A stretch of 39,336 nt of DNA from an uncultured Bacteroidales bacterium (lineage in GTDB: Bacteria > Bacteroidota > Bacteroidia > Bacteroidales > UBA932): contig CAMKAJ010000022.1 in NCBI GenBank assembly GCA_946410455.1, positions 1 through 39,336 on the forward strand, read 5' to 3'. The notes under the pieces were generated by a model. That model was not told where the DNA came from. It worked only from the letters and a program-made list of their open reading frames with translations, and made no database searches. Numbering within the stretch: position 1 is the stretch's first letter; every line of letters begins with the position of its first letter. The position numbers were made by a program, and so were the translations under genes. This document shows positions 16,202-23,690 of this stretch, piece by piece.

Positions 16202-17287
16202 ATGTTTACAGTAAATCATCTGCGCAAAACATATTTAGACAAGAACGGCACGGCAACGGATGTGCTCAAGGATGTGAACTGCACCATCAATAAGGGTGAC
16301 GTTATCAGCATTATCGGCCCTTCTGGAACCGGAAAGAGTACATTTCTGAGGGCACTCAACATGCTCGAACCTCCCACAGCAGGCGAAATTCTGTTCGAGG
16401 GCAAGGACATTACGGCAAAGGGCTATCCGCTCCCTGCGCTGCGCCGCAAGGTGGGCATGGTTTTCCAGCACTTCAACCTTTTTCCGCACCTGTCGGTTAT
16501 AGAGAATGTGATATTTGCTCCCGTGAAGCTGCTCGGAATGGATGAGGACAGCGCCAGGAAAGAAGCGCGGTCGCTGCTCAAAAAGGTGGGCCTGGCAGAC
16601 AAGGTAAACGCTATGCCTGGCACCCTTTCTGGAGGACAGCAGCAGCGCGTGGCTATTGCAAGGTGCCTTGCAATGAAGCCGGAGGTGCTTCTGATGGATG
16701 AGCCGACTTCTGCTCTGGATCCCAGTAATGTGGGCGAGGTGCTCAGCGTGATGCGCCAGTTGGCAACAGAAAAGATGACCATGCTCATTGTTACGCATCA
16801 GCTCAAATTCGCCCGCGACGTTAGTACCCGCATTTTCTTTATGAATGAGGGCGTTATTTACGAGCAGGGCTCTCCGGACGAAATATTCAATCATCCCGTA
16901 CACAGCGCCACCAAGAACTTTGTGCTCGGTGTCAAGAAACTCATCTTCGATATTCCCGACGATGACTTCGACTTTCTGGATATGTACAGCAAGATGAGAG
17001 CGTTCTGCACCAAGTATTCGATGCAGGAAAAGATATCGAAGGTGCTGCATGTAGCGGAAGAGATGGCCCAGGTGGCGCTGGCCAAATACAGGCCACTGCG
17101 CGTGGTAATCAGTTTCACAGAGATGACCGGCGAGCTGGCAGTTGCCTTTATGATTAAGGGCATGGATACCTCGCCACTGCAGGACGATGATATCGACGAA
17201 TTATCCATGGCAGTAGTAAGAGGAATGAGCAGGGAAGTGATAGAAGAAACTACAAGCCTCGGATTCAGGGTTAAAGTATTGATTTAG
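16202..17287 (+). CDS. Amino-acid ABC transporter ATPase (GlnQ-like) with C-terminal extension
   Basis: The 361-residue protein powers the importer encoded 6 bp upstream. Residues 1-245 are a standard GlnQ/HisP ATPase: Walker A GPSGTGKST (39-47), Q-loop at Gln89, signature LSGGQQQRV (142-150), Walker B EVLLMDEP (161-168) and switch His199. GlnQ proteins normally end at about 245 residues. Here a further 115 or so follow, with VLHVAEEMAQVALAKY, a strand-rich VVISF, GELAVAFMIKG and a final LGFRVKVLI. The extension is not a CBS, ACT or TOBE domain that I recognise, and faintly recalls a degenerate HATPase_c_2 (RsbW-like) fold. It may be a regulatory domain. The serB start lies 3 bp after the stop. 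Confidence 0.93.
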   Translation: MFTVNHLRKTYLDKNGTATDVLKDVNCTINKGDVISIIGPSGTGKSTFLRALNMLEPPTAGEILFEGKDITAKGYPLPALRRKVGMVFQHFNLFPHLSVIENVIFAPVKLLGMDEDSARKEARSLLKKVGLADKVNAMPGTLSGGQQQRVAIARCLAMKPEVLLMDEPTSALDPSNVGEVLSVMRQLATEKMTMLIVTHQLKFARDVSTRIFFMNEGVIYEQGSPDEIFNHPVHSATKNFVLGVKKLIFDIPDDDFDFLDMYSKMRAFCTKYSMQEKISKVLHVAEEMAQVALAKYRPLRVVISFTEMTGELAVAFMIKGMDTSPLQDDDIDELSMAVVRGMSREVIEETTSLGFRVKVLI

Positions 17288-17290
17288 AAG

Positions 17291-18523
17291 ATGGAGCAAG
17301 AACAGATACTGATACGTATAGCCGGGAAAGACCGTGCCGGCCTTACTGCCGACGTAATGGAGATTCTGGCAAAATACGGAGCTCAGATTCTCGACATAGG
17401 GCAAGCAGACATCCACAGTACCCTTTCTATGGGTATTCTTATCCGCATAGACGCAGCCTCGTCGGGTGGAGTGATGAAGGAGCTGCTCTTCAAGGCCACG
17501 GAGCTAGGCGTTACCATTGGATTTGCGCCCGTGAGCGACGACGAGTACGAAGAATGGGTGGGACGCCAGGGCAAGAACCGCTACATCCTCACAATACTTG
17601 GCCGCAGCATTGGAGCAACGCAGATAGAAGCGGCCGCAAAAGTAATTGCATCACAGGGTCTTAACATAGATAATATACGCCGACTGACAGGCCGCATGAG
17701 CCTGCGCAATCCGGTAAAGAACGTGCGCTCCTGCATAGAGTTCTCTGTGCGCGGCAGCCTTACAGACCGTGGCTCTCTGCAGTCGGAACTGATGCGTCTC
17801 TCGCCTGAGATGGGCTTTGACTTCTCTTTCCAGCGAGACGATATGTACCGCCGAATGAGGAGGCTCATCTGCTTTGATATGGACTCTACACTTATTCAGG
17901 CAGAGTGTATAGACGAGCTGGCCGCTCGTAACGGAGTGGGCGCCGAGGTGGCTGCAATCACAGAAAGCGCCATGCGCGGCGAGATAGACTTCAAGGAGAG
18001 TTTTACCCGCCGCGTTGCCCAACTCAAGGGCCTGGATGTTTCTGTAATGCAGGATATTGCCGAGCATCTCCCTATTACGGAGGGAGTTGACCGCTTGATG
18101 TCTGTGCTGAAAACCTGCGGATACAAGATTGCCATCTTGTCTGGCGGTTTTACCTTCTTTGGGGAGTACCTCCAGCGCAAGTACGGAATAGATTACGTAT
18201 ATGCCAACGAGCTTGAGATAGGGGAGGACGGAAAGCTTACCGGGCGCTATGTGGGCGACGTGGTAGATGGTCGCCGCAAGGCAGATTTGTTGCGCCTGAT
18301 TGCCCAGACAGAGAAAGTCAATCTGGCCCAGACAATTGCCGTGGGAGACGGTGCCAACGACCTTCCCATGCTATCTACTGCAGGCCTTGGAATAGCCTTC
18401 CATGCCAAGCCGCGCGTAGTTGCAAACGCCCGCCAATCTATCAATACCATCGGTATAGATGGCGTGCTGTATTTCCTTGGTTTTAAGGATACTTATCTTG
18501 GAGAATTCGGAATTCTGAACTAA
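17291..18523 (+). CDS. serB: Phosphoserine phosphatase with N-terminal ACT domains
   Basis: This 410-residue cytoplasmic enzyme hydrolyses O-phosphoserine to serine, the last step of serine synthesis. Residues about 5-85 and 98-175 form two ACT-type domains (ILIRIAGKDRAGLTADV; ILTILGRSIGAT), probably for amino-acid feedback. The HAD core begins at FDMDST (nucleophile Asp196, acid Asp198). Motif II is ILSGGFTFF (about 278), with a downstream lysine, and motif IV is VGDGANDLPML (about 352). It is last in the four-gene operon, so serine synthesis is co-expressed with the amino-acid importer. The C-terminus (KDTYLGEFGILN) adjoins debris of an antitoxin gene, so the last few residues may have been altered there. 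Confidence 0.95.
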   Translation: MEQEQILIRIAGKDRAGLTADVMEILAKYGAQILDIGQADIHSTLSMGILIRIDAASSGGVMKELLFKATELGVTIGFAPVSDDEYEEWVGRQGKNRYILTILGRSIGATQIEAAAKVIASQGLNIDNIRRLTGRMSLRNPVKNVRSCIEFSVRGSLTDRGSLQSELMRLSPEMGFDFSFQRDDMYRRMRRLICFDMDSTLIQAECIDELAARNGVGAEVAAITESAMRGEIDFKESFTRRVAQLKGLDVSVMQDIAEHLPITEGVDRLMSVLKTCGYKIAILSGGFTFFGEYLQRKYGIDYVYANELEIGEDGKLTGRYVGDVVDGRRKADLLRLIAQTEKVNLAQTIAVGDGANDLPMLSTAGLGIAFHAKPRVVANARQSINTIGIDGVLYFLGFKDTYLGEFGILN

Positions 18524-18531
18524 GTTCTGAC

Positions 18532-18726
18532 TCTATTCTGCAGAACTTTGATTCCCTTTGCGAAGACTTCGGTATCAGCACCAGTGCAGCCTTCAACATC
18601 TTTATGAAAACTGTCGTGCGCGAACGCAGAATTCCTTTCGAAATCCGCTCGGAAAGCGAAGCCCAGAAGAGGCAGAACGCCATCGATGCGCGTGATGCCA
18701 AGCAAGGAATCGCTCAGGGCGGATAA
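18532..18726 (+). pseudogene. RelB/DinJ-type antitoxin remnant, lacking its start
   Basis: The frame reads NFDSLCEDFGISTSAAFNIF, then MKTVVRERRIPFEI and a basic tail before TAA at 18724. This is the diagnostic core and C-terminus of a RelB/DinJ antitoxin. The first 10-15 residues and any start codon are missing: the frame runs back into the serB 3' end with no ATG. No toxin gene follows. It appears to be a decapitated fragment fused to the end of serB sequence. Confidence 0.75.
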
Positions 18727-18871
18727 GTATCCGTTTGTATCAAGCATTTACGCAGGCATCCGCAAGACGGAAGGCCACGAAAGCATGGCGTATAAGCTCT
18801 ATCATTTTCTGTTCACCAAGAAGGGTGCGGATATGATTGACGAGAGCGGGTATATTGCGATAAGGAAATAA
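18722..18871 (+). pseudogene. PstS-like phosphate-binding protein, C-terminal fragment
   Basis: The translated segment DKYPFVSSIYAGIRKTEG, then YKLYHFLFTKKGADMI and DESGYIAI, matches the last 50 or so residues of PstS-type phosphate-binding proteins (family pattern YPLxRPIY followed by GQxIVexxGYVPL). Nothing of the remaining 200 or more residues is present. It begins exactly where the RelB/DinJ fragment ends, overlapping its stop codon in another frame. Confidence 0.6.
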
Positions 18872-18928
18872 TCCAACTGGTTTGACGCGCTGGTGCTTAT
18901 TTGTAATAATGTGTTAATCCGAATTTGT

Positions 18929-19141
18929 ATGGACAGGCTGAAACTTTGTAGATTTCTTTTGATCCTTGCGATTGTATTGGCGATTGTATTTGCTACGTTA
19001 CTGTTCCTTCCTTATGCAGGGGACAATAAATGGTTCCGTCTTGGTTTGCTGGCAGGGTGGATATCGCAACTTCTTCAAGCCTTTGCTATGTATTCCGAGA
19101 TCCGGAGAATCAAGAAAGGGGGGCACCCGGACAAAATATAG
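18929..19141 (+). CDS. Small two-helix membrane protein, unknown
   Basis: This 70-residue protein starts at the ATG at 18929 (MDRLKLCRF). It has two hydrophobic helices (about residues 8-28 and 36-55) and a basic tail ending EIRRIKKGGHPDKI, suggesting an inner-membrane hairpin with positive cytoplasmic ends. I do not recognise the family. A good terminator follows 25 bp later, which supports a real transcription unit. It lies between gene fragments and may be a cassette gene. Confidence 0.5.
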   Translation: MDRLKLCRFLLILAIVLAIVFATLLFLPYAGDNKWFRLGLLAGWISQLLQAFAMYSEIRRIKKGGHPDKI

Positions 19142-19166
19142 GATGATTTGATTTCATTTTAGCCCT

Positions 19167-19214
19167 GTGACGTGACTCTGGCGAGCCCCAGAATCACGTC
19201 ACTGTCCGTTTTTT
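19167..19214 (+). terminator. Intrinsic terminator
   Basis: Arms 19167-19181 and 19188-19202 form a 15-bp stem with one mismatch and a 6-nt loop. TGTCCGTTTTTTG follows, with six consecutive T. It would end transcription from the small membrane gene. Confidence 0.85.
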
Positions 19215-19540
19215 GCCGATTATTGCGAAATATCGTCAGCGAGGTGAATAAACGGGGTGCTAGAGTCACTTCGCGGCTCGTGTCGCGCCAGGTATATCGC
19301 TATTATACATAAGGATTACAACGTCCCCGATTTTAAAGAATAACCCCCCTGAGGTCTATGTTGGATAGTTTTTTCTGTATGGCAAGGATGCAGCTGCGGC
19401 GGCGGGCGTAATGGAGCAGTGCGGAACGGGAAACGGAGCAGCTGCGGAAAGCTTTCTCCCGAAAAAATTCCCGACTTTTTCCCGAAAAATATTTCTACTT
19501 TTTGCCGAATTGATTATCTTTGCCCCAGAAAACACTTGAT
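19215..19540. other. Gene-free leader region with short repeats
   Basis: This 326-bp stretch holds no gene. It contains a near-repeat GGAGCAGTGCGGAA (19413-19426) and GGAGCAGCTGCGGAAA (19435-19450), and three TCCCGA units (19457, 19470 and 19481), two of them followed by A5-A6. The -7 box of the next gene lies at its right end. Confidence 0.6.
19515..19522 (+). promoter_or_regulatory. -7 promoter box for the AAA/DUF4143 gene
   Basis: TATCTTTG matches TAnnTTTG and lies 18 nt before the ATG at 19541. It overlaps an in-frame TTG at 19520, which rules out that TTG as the start. Confidence 0.65.
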
Positions 19541-20842
19541 ATGGAAGGATATAAGCATAGAATCGCTGATGCCCTGCTCGACAGGAAACTCAAAGGAAAC
19601 GGAGCCGTTGTGATAGAAGGCCCCAAATGGTGCGGCAAGACTACCACAGCAGAACAACACGCCCAAAGTGCCCTCTACATGGATGATCCTGACAAGATCA
19701 CCGAGCACATCACAATGGCCAATATCCGTCCCAGGGATCTGCTTATGGGAGACAATCCACGACTGCTTGACGAATGGCAGATTGCGCCACAGCTATGGGA
19801 TACTATCCGCTTTGAAGTTGACCATAGAAAAGGACAAGGCCACTTTATTCTCACAGGATCATCCGTACCCATTCAAGAAGATGATGACAAAGACATTCCG
19901 GAGAATCAGAAGATTCGTCACTCCGGCACAGGCAGATTCGGATGGCTTAGGATGCGCCCCATGGCCCTTTATGAATCCGGCGAATCCAACGGTACCATAA
20001 GCCTGAAGGAACTCTTCACCGCTCCCGAAATGATCTATGCCAAGAGTACGCTAACCCTGGAAGACATTGCTTACCTCATTTGCCGCGGGGGGTGGCCGGA
20101 AGCCCTTGAAATTGACAAAGAAATTGCGCTGGACAAGGCTTTTGATTATGTTGATGCCATTGCGGAGCGGGACATGTCCCGTGTGGACAAGACCAACCGA
20201 AGCCCGGAGAGAGTACGTCGACTGATGCGCTCCTATGCCCGCAATCAAGCCTCGCAGGCTACTTTTGAGACAATGGCAGACGACATGCGTGCCAATGAGC
20301 CCCAAGCGTTGGATACCGACACAATTGCCTCCTATATTACTGCGCTGCGCAAGCTCTTTGTCGTGGAAGAGTCGGAGGCCTGGAATCCCAACCTGCGAAG
20401 CAAAACAGCCATACGCACTTCTAATACCCGGTATTTCACAGATCCTTCCATTGCATCTGCCAGTTTAGGCCTAGGCCCGAATGACCTTCTGAACGACTTC
20501 AACACCTTCGGGCTCCTGCTTGAGACGCTCGCTGTCAGAGACCTGAGAACCTATGCCGATGCCCTGATGGGCAAGGTCGCACATTATCGCGACGTTACGA
20601 ATCTCGAATGCGATGCGGTAGTCCATCTGCGAGACGGAAACTATGGCCTTGTTGAAATTAAAATCGGCGGTGATAACCTCATTGGCGAAGGCGCCGATTC
20701 ACTTAAGAAGCTTCGTGACAAGATTGACACTACCAAGATGAAAAAGCCTTCTTTCTTGATGGTGCTCATCGGCATTGGTGAGATTGCTTATCGCCGCGAC
20801 GATGGTGTGTACGTGGTCCCGCTTGGTTGCTTGAAAGATTAA
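19541..20842 (+). CDS. AAA-family ATPase with DUF4143 C-terminus
   Basis: This 433-residue protein belongs to the widespread AAA_14/DUF4143 group of unknown function, common in Bacteroidota accessory regions and often suspected of roles in genome conflict. It has Walker A GPKWCGKT (27-34), Walker B-like RLLDEWQ (74-80), a sensor-like HFILTGSS (about 104-111) and YRDVTNLECDAVV followed by YGLVEIKIGG near residues 380-400. The last resembles the D...ExK core of PD-(D/E)XK nucleases that ends DUF4143 proteins. The ATG at 19541 is chosen over TTG 19520, which lies inside the promoter. The gene is intact, has its own promoter and terminator, and is surrounded by broken genes. Confidence 0.9.
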   Translation: MEGYKHRIADALLDRKLKGNGAVVIEGPKWCGKTTTAEQHAQSALYMDDPDKITEHITMANIRPRDLLMGDNPRLLDEWQIAPQLWDTIRFEVDHRKGQGHFILTGSSVPIQEDDDKDIPENQKIRHSGTGRFGWLRMRPMALYESGESNGTISLKELFTAPEMIYAKSTLTLEDIAYLICRGGWPEALEIDKEIALDKAFDYVDAIAERDMSRVDKTNRSPERVRRLMRSYARNQASQATFETMADDMRANEPQALDTDTIASYITALRKLFVVEESEAWNPNLRSKTAIRTSNTRYFTDPSIASASLGLGPNDLLNDFNTFGLLLETLAVRDLRTYADALMGKVAHYRDVTNLECDAVVHLRDGNYGLVEIKIGGDNLIGEGADSLKKLRDKIDTTKMKKPSFLMVLIGIGEIAYRRDDGVYVVPLGCLKD

Positions 20843-20859
20843 GCCATGAACTTACCCTC

Positions 20860-20887
20860 ATCCCCGGCCCGTCCGGGGATTTCTTTT
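20860..20887 (+). terminator. Intrinsic terminator of the AAA/DUF4143 gene
   Basis: ATCCCCGG (20860-20867) pairs perfectly with CCGGGGAT (20873-20880) around CCCGT. TTCTTTTG follows. Confidence 0.85.
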
Positions 20888-20919
20888 GTTCTAACGCAAA
20901 AGCAATATAGGAAACCCCT

Positions 20920-21180
20920 CTATAGTACCGACTCCAGTTTTTTTCTCAAATCCTGTGCACTTGTGAAAAGAATACCGGTCATTCCAACCGCGTCTGCTCC
21001 ATCTACATTAGGCTGCCTGTCATCGATGAACACACAGTCACAGGCATTCAGTCCAAAACGCTCCAGTAATATCTGGTAAATCCGGGGAGACGGTTTTATG
21101 CAATGTTCCTCAGCCGAAACAACCATCCCGTCAATCTCCTCACCCATCATTTCTATCCAGCGGGTAAAGTACTTGATGGT
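20920..21180 (-). pseudogene. HAD-superfamily hydrolase, C-terminal half
   Basis: The minus-strand frame gives MVVSAEEHCIKPSPRIYQIL, then CVFIDDRQPNVDGADAVGM and a helical end. This is the second half of a HAD hydrolase: motif II Ser, the KPsP motif and the IDD motif with conserved Asn. The N-terminal nucleophile DxD and cap are absent. The homology appears to stop near 21180, where the DNA switches to a plus-strand propeller fragment. It is most likely an inactive remnant. Confidence 0.75.
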
Positions 21181-21351
21181 GGCACAGGAAGTGCAGTGGC
21201 TGTTGACGCCGAAGGAAACATCTATGTGGGCACCAATTCCGCAATCTGGAGCTTCTCCGCAGATGGCTCACAGCGATGGAAATCAGACGCCATCAATGTT
21301 ACCGAGCGCGGTTCATTTGCCATCGACGGGACAACTCTTTACGCCGGCTTG
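21172..21351 (+). pseudogene. PQQ-type beta-propeller fragment
   Basis: One and a half propeller blades are recognisable: SAVAVDAEGNIYVGT, IWSFSADGSQRWK and then GSFAIDGTTLYAG. These match PQQ-like repeat proteins, which normally have six to eight blades. The fragment has no signal peptide and no full domain. It runs in frame into the GDPD fragment, giving an open frame of 171 codons from 21103. Confidence 0.65.
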
Positions 21352-21618
21352 AAGCCCTGCGCTTATGAACTCGTTTACAAAACAGATGACGAAGTCGCAT
21401 ATCCAAAGGAACTACGCAGCGCTTTAAGTGGTAAAGCTCTTATCTGGTATAACACCCTTTGGGATACGCTTTGTGGCGGTCACGACGACGACCTGGCCCT
21501 TGAAGATCCGGATGCCGCTTTTGGCTTCCTGATTGATACGCTTGGCGCAAGAATCATCCAGACCGACCGCTCAGAGCTTCTTTTGAAATACTTGAAATCC
21601 AGAAAACTTCACGAATAA
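21352..21618 (+). pseudogene. Glycerophosphodiester phosphodiesterase, C-terminal fragment
   Basis: The segment KPCAYELVYKTDDE, then IWYNTLWDTLCGGHDDD and ALEDPDAAFGFLIDTLGARI followed by IQTDRSELLLKYLKSRKLH, matches the last 85 or so residues of GDPD-family lipoproteins, including the terminal IQTDRP-like motif. The catalytic His/Glu regions of the TIM barrel are missing. It is fused in frame behind the propeller piece. Confidence 0.7.
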
Positions 21619-21630
21619 GTTACTATGAAT

Positions 21631-21783
21631 CTAAAGCAGTTTTTTTCGGTTTCTTCGCCGGTAGAACCGCTGACGGATCAGAAAGAAATCAAAACGGAGC
21701 TGGATGGATGACTCGCCATTGGCGTTGACTCTGTTCAGAAGAACAAATTTCCCGGAGGGGATTATAGGTTTTACTTTACCCAT
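21631..21783 (-). pseudogene. Tyrosine recombinase (integrase), N-terminal remnant
   Basis: The 50-codon minus-strand frame starts at ATG 21783 with MGKVKPIIPSGKFVLLNRVN, then ANGESSIQLRF, the start of the arm-binding region of Bacteroidota phage-type integrases (family pattern: a short basic lead, then N-x-x-G-x-x-P/S-IxLR). After about 32 residues it loses similarity and stops at 21631. The core-binding and catalytic domains are absent. Tandem repeats lie directly upstream, as expected next to an integrase gene. Confidence 0.5.
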
Positions 21784-21825
21784 AATTAAAAACGTCTAAA
21801 AACAAACTATTACCGTTACATAGTT

Positions 21826-21861
21826 GTGTCTGTTTTTGTGTCTGTTTTTGTGTACGTTTTT
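21826..21861. repeat. Three 12-bp tandem repeats upstream of the integrase remnant
   Basis: GTGTCTGTTTTT occurs at 21826-21837 and 21838-21849, with a third unit GTGTACGTTTTT at 21850-21861. Its position before the integrase start suggests arm-type binding sites or promoter iterons; this is inferred. Confidence 0.8.
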
Positions 21862-21870
21862 AATTCGACA

Positions 21871-21926
21871 GGATGCGATAGAATGCCATAAAATGCCATC
21901 GGGCACGGTCTGTAAAAACCGTACCC
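21871..21926. repeat. 10-bp tandem repeats followed by a hairpin
   Basis: Three 10-bp units occupy 21871-21900 (GGATGCGATA, GAATGCCATA, AAATGCCATC). A hairpin follows directly: GGGCACGGT (21901-21909) with ACCGTACCC (21918-21926), one mismatch. This may be part of an old attachment region. Confidence 0.65.
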
Positions 21927-21964
21927 AATGCGCTTAAATTGCTTATTTTCAGGTAGTTAAACCC

Positions 21965-22297
21965 CTAATATTCTTCCTCATTCCAATAGAATTCTTCTTT
22001 GGTGGGATGCGGCAGGACGCTGTGGCCGGGGTACATTTCCTTGAGGGCGTCGAAGAACGTGGACTCCAGGTCCCGTTCAACATCCACCACGGTGATATTC
22101 ACGTTGGGGACGTGCAACATGAACGGCACCACGCAGAAAGAGTCCCAGATGCAGAAATCCACCAGCGGATAGCGCTCCTTCAGCGCCCGTCCGATCCCCA
22201 GCGCCTCTTCCCTCGGACGCACCAGGAAACGCGGCTTTGTCCCTTCCGGAATGGCATATTCTCCCCATCCAATCTTGACCAGCCTTCCCGTGGCCAT
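21965..22297 (-). CDS. DUF6577-like / AbiEi-type protein, lacking its N-terminal domain
   Basis: The 110-residue frame begins MATGRLVKIGWGEYAIPEG, like the wing at the end of a winged helix, and continues with VRPREEALGIGRALKERYP, VDFCIWDSF, then ITVVDVERDLESTFFDALKE. This order matches the body of DUF6577/AbiEi-like antitoxin-type proteins. Those are usually about 200 residues with a complete N-terminal helix-turn-helix, so the DNA-binding head is missing here. A -7 box (TAGTTTTG, 22325-22318 on this strand) sits 20 nt before the ATG, so the short form could be expressed. No AbiEii-type partner follows. Confidence 0.5.
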   Translation of the reverse strand: MATGRLVKIGWGEYAIPEGTKPRFLVRPREEALGIGRALKERYPLVDFCIWDSFCVVPFMLHVPNVNITVVDVERDLESTFFDALKEMYPGHSVLPHPTKEEFYWNEEEY

Positions 22298-22317
22298 CGT
22301 ACAGCATTTTTACATCG

Positions 22318-22325
22318 CAAAACTA
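22318..22325 (-). promoter_or_regulatory. -7 promoter box for the DUF6577-like gene
   Basis: It reads TAGTTTTG on the minus strand, matching TAnnTTTG, and lies 20 nt upstream of the ATG at 22297. Confidence 0.45.
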
Positions 22326-22511
22326 TAACAAATATGGCGCAAATAAAGAGTTTGTGCCAGAAATGTTAAATATTGTTGCGTGCGGGTTATTATCAAGCGA
22401 GAGATCTTTTACGCCATCCAGCACGGCGGCCGTATCCTGTATGTTCCCTCTATGGTGATTGCCTCCAACTGTCCCGACAATTGCAAGCGCCTGCTTGATC
22501 TGGTCCATCAT
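22323..22511 (-). CDS. Small ORF downstream of the threonine aldolase, unknown
   Basis: This 62-codon frame (MMDQIKQALAIVGTVGG and on) starts 17 nt after the aldolase stop, behind an A/G-rich GAAGAAAGGTG that could serve as a ribosome site. I recognise no family. The start looks like an N-terminal fragment of a larger soluble protein, and the stop overlaps the next promoter. It may be a real small gene or more debris. Confidence 0.25.
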   Translation of the reverse strand: MMDQIKQALAIVGTVGGNHHRGNIQDTAAVLDGVKDLSLDNNPHATIFNISGTNSLFAPYLL

Positions 22512-22528
22512 CACCTTTCTTCTCTTCC

Positions 22529-23569
22529 TTATTGACTTATGAATACAGATAGCATCTCCCGCAGGCGCTGGATCTGCTCCGGGGTAGTTGCCCAGGAGGT
22601 GGCGAAGCGGACGACGGTGTGATCCGCATCGAATGGCTCCCAGATGTCAAAGCCAACCTGGGCGGAGAGGGCTTCCAACTGCTTGTTCTCCAGGATTACA
22701 AACTGCTGATTGGTAGGCGTTTCCAGGAAGAAGGGAATGCCTTTCTCCTTGAGGACGGCAATCATATCCTGCGCGCGGTCGATGGCGTTAGCCGCAATGC
22801 GGCCGTAGAGCTTATCCGTGAAGAGGGTGTCGAACTGAACGCCCAGGAGGCGGCCCTTAGCCAGGAGGGCGCCGTGTTGCTTGACGGTGGTGAAGAAGTG
22901 CTTCGGCGCCTTGTTCGGGAAGACGACGGCTTCGCCGCACAGTGCTCCGACTTTGGTGCCGCCGATGTAAAACACGTCGCAGAGGTCCTTCAGGTCCTGG
23001 AGGGTGTAGTCGCAGGCCGGACTTGCAAGGGCGTAGCCCAGGCGGGCGCCGTCGATGAATAGCGGCAGTCCGTACTTATGGGCAACCGCTTGCAGGCCGG
23101 CGAGTTCCGCGCGGCTGTAGATGGTTCCGTATTCGGTGGGAAGGGAGATGTAGACGAGGCCGGGCCAGACCATGTGGTCCTTGTTCACGTCGGCGTCGCT
23201 GGCGGCGAGGAAGGCTTCCAGCTCGTCGGCGTCCATCTTGCCCTGATGCTGGGGGAGCGTCATGACTTTGTGGCCGGTGTATTCAACGGCGCCGGCTTCA
23301 TGAACGTTTATGTGGCCTGTCTGGACAGCGACCGCGCCTTCATAGTCTCGAAGCAGGGCGGCAATGACGGTGGCGTTGGTCTGCGTGCCGCCTACTAGGA
23401 AATGGACCTCTCCGCCGGGGCAGGCGCAAGCCTCGAGAATCTTCCGCTTGGCGCTTTCGGTATATGGGTCGCTGCCGTAGCCGTCGAGCTGTTCGAAGTT
23501 GGTTTCAGCGAGGCGTTTGAGGATTTCGGGTTGCGCGCCTTCGGCGTAATCGCATCTGAAGAGGATCAT
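22529..23569 (-). CDS. ltaE: Low-specificity L-threonine aldolase / beta-eliminating lyase
   Basis: This 346-residue PLP enzyme is predicted to split L-threonine or allo-threonine into glycine and acetaldehyde in the cytoplasm. The fold-type I pattern is complete: LVGGTQTNATV (about 58-68) for cofactor-phosphate contacts, HINVHEAGAVE (86-96), FIDGARL with Asp173 and Arg176, and the Schiff-base lysine in YIGGTKVG (Lys206). The length fits the family. A -7 box (TATATTTG, 23602-23595) lies 26 nt before the ATG. It is one of only two clearly intact enzyme genes within the fragment-rich zone. Confidence 0.93.
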   Translation of the reverse strand: MILFRCDYAEGAQPEILKRLAETNFEQLDGYGSDPYTESAKRKILEACACPGGEVHFLVGGTQTNATVIAALLRDYEGAVAVQTGHINVHEAGAVEYTGHKVMTLPQHQGKMDADELEAFLAASDADVNKDHMVWPGLVYISLPTEYGTIYSRAELAGLQAVAHKYGLPLFIDGARLGYALASPACDYTLQDLKDLCDVFYIGGTKVGALCGEAVVFPNKAPKHFFTTVKQHGALLAKGRLLGVQFDTLFTDKLYGRIAANAIDRAQDMIAVLKEKGIPFFLETPTNQQFVILENKQLEALSAQVGFDIWEPFDADHTVVRFATSWATTPEQIQRLREMLSVFISQ

Positions 23570-23594
23570 AATAATAACAAGTGCTTAGTTCACG

Positions 23595-23602
23595 CAAATA
23601 TA
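23595..23602 (-). promoter_or_regulatory. -7 promoter box for the threonine aldolase gene
   Basis: It reads TATATTTG on the minus strand, a full match to TAnnTTTG, 25 nt upstream of the aldolase ATG. Confidence 0.6.
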
Positions 23603-23690
23603 GCGCTTTGTTTGCTGAGGGCCAAATCTCAGTGCCGGTTGGGCGTGTAGTTATTATTCTTGTCTTTGTGATTAGTTAGAAAACAAGTTC

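Noticed and set aside
18520..18747. 75-codon minus-strand frame over the antitoxin remnant
   Set aside because: The plus-strand frame has clear RelB/DinJ similarity; the minus frame is its shadow.
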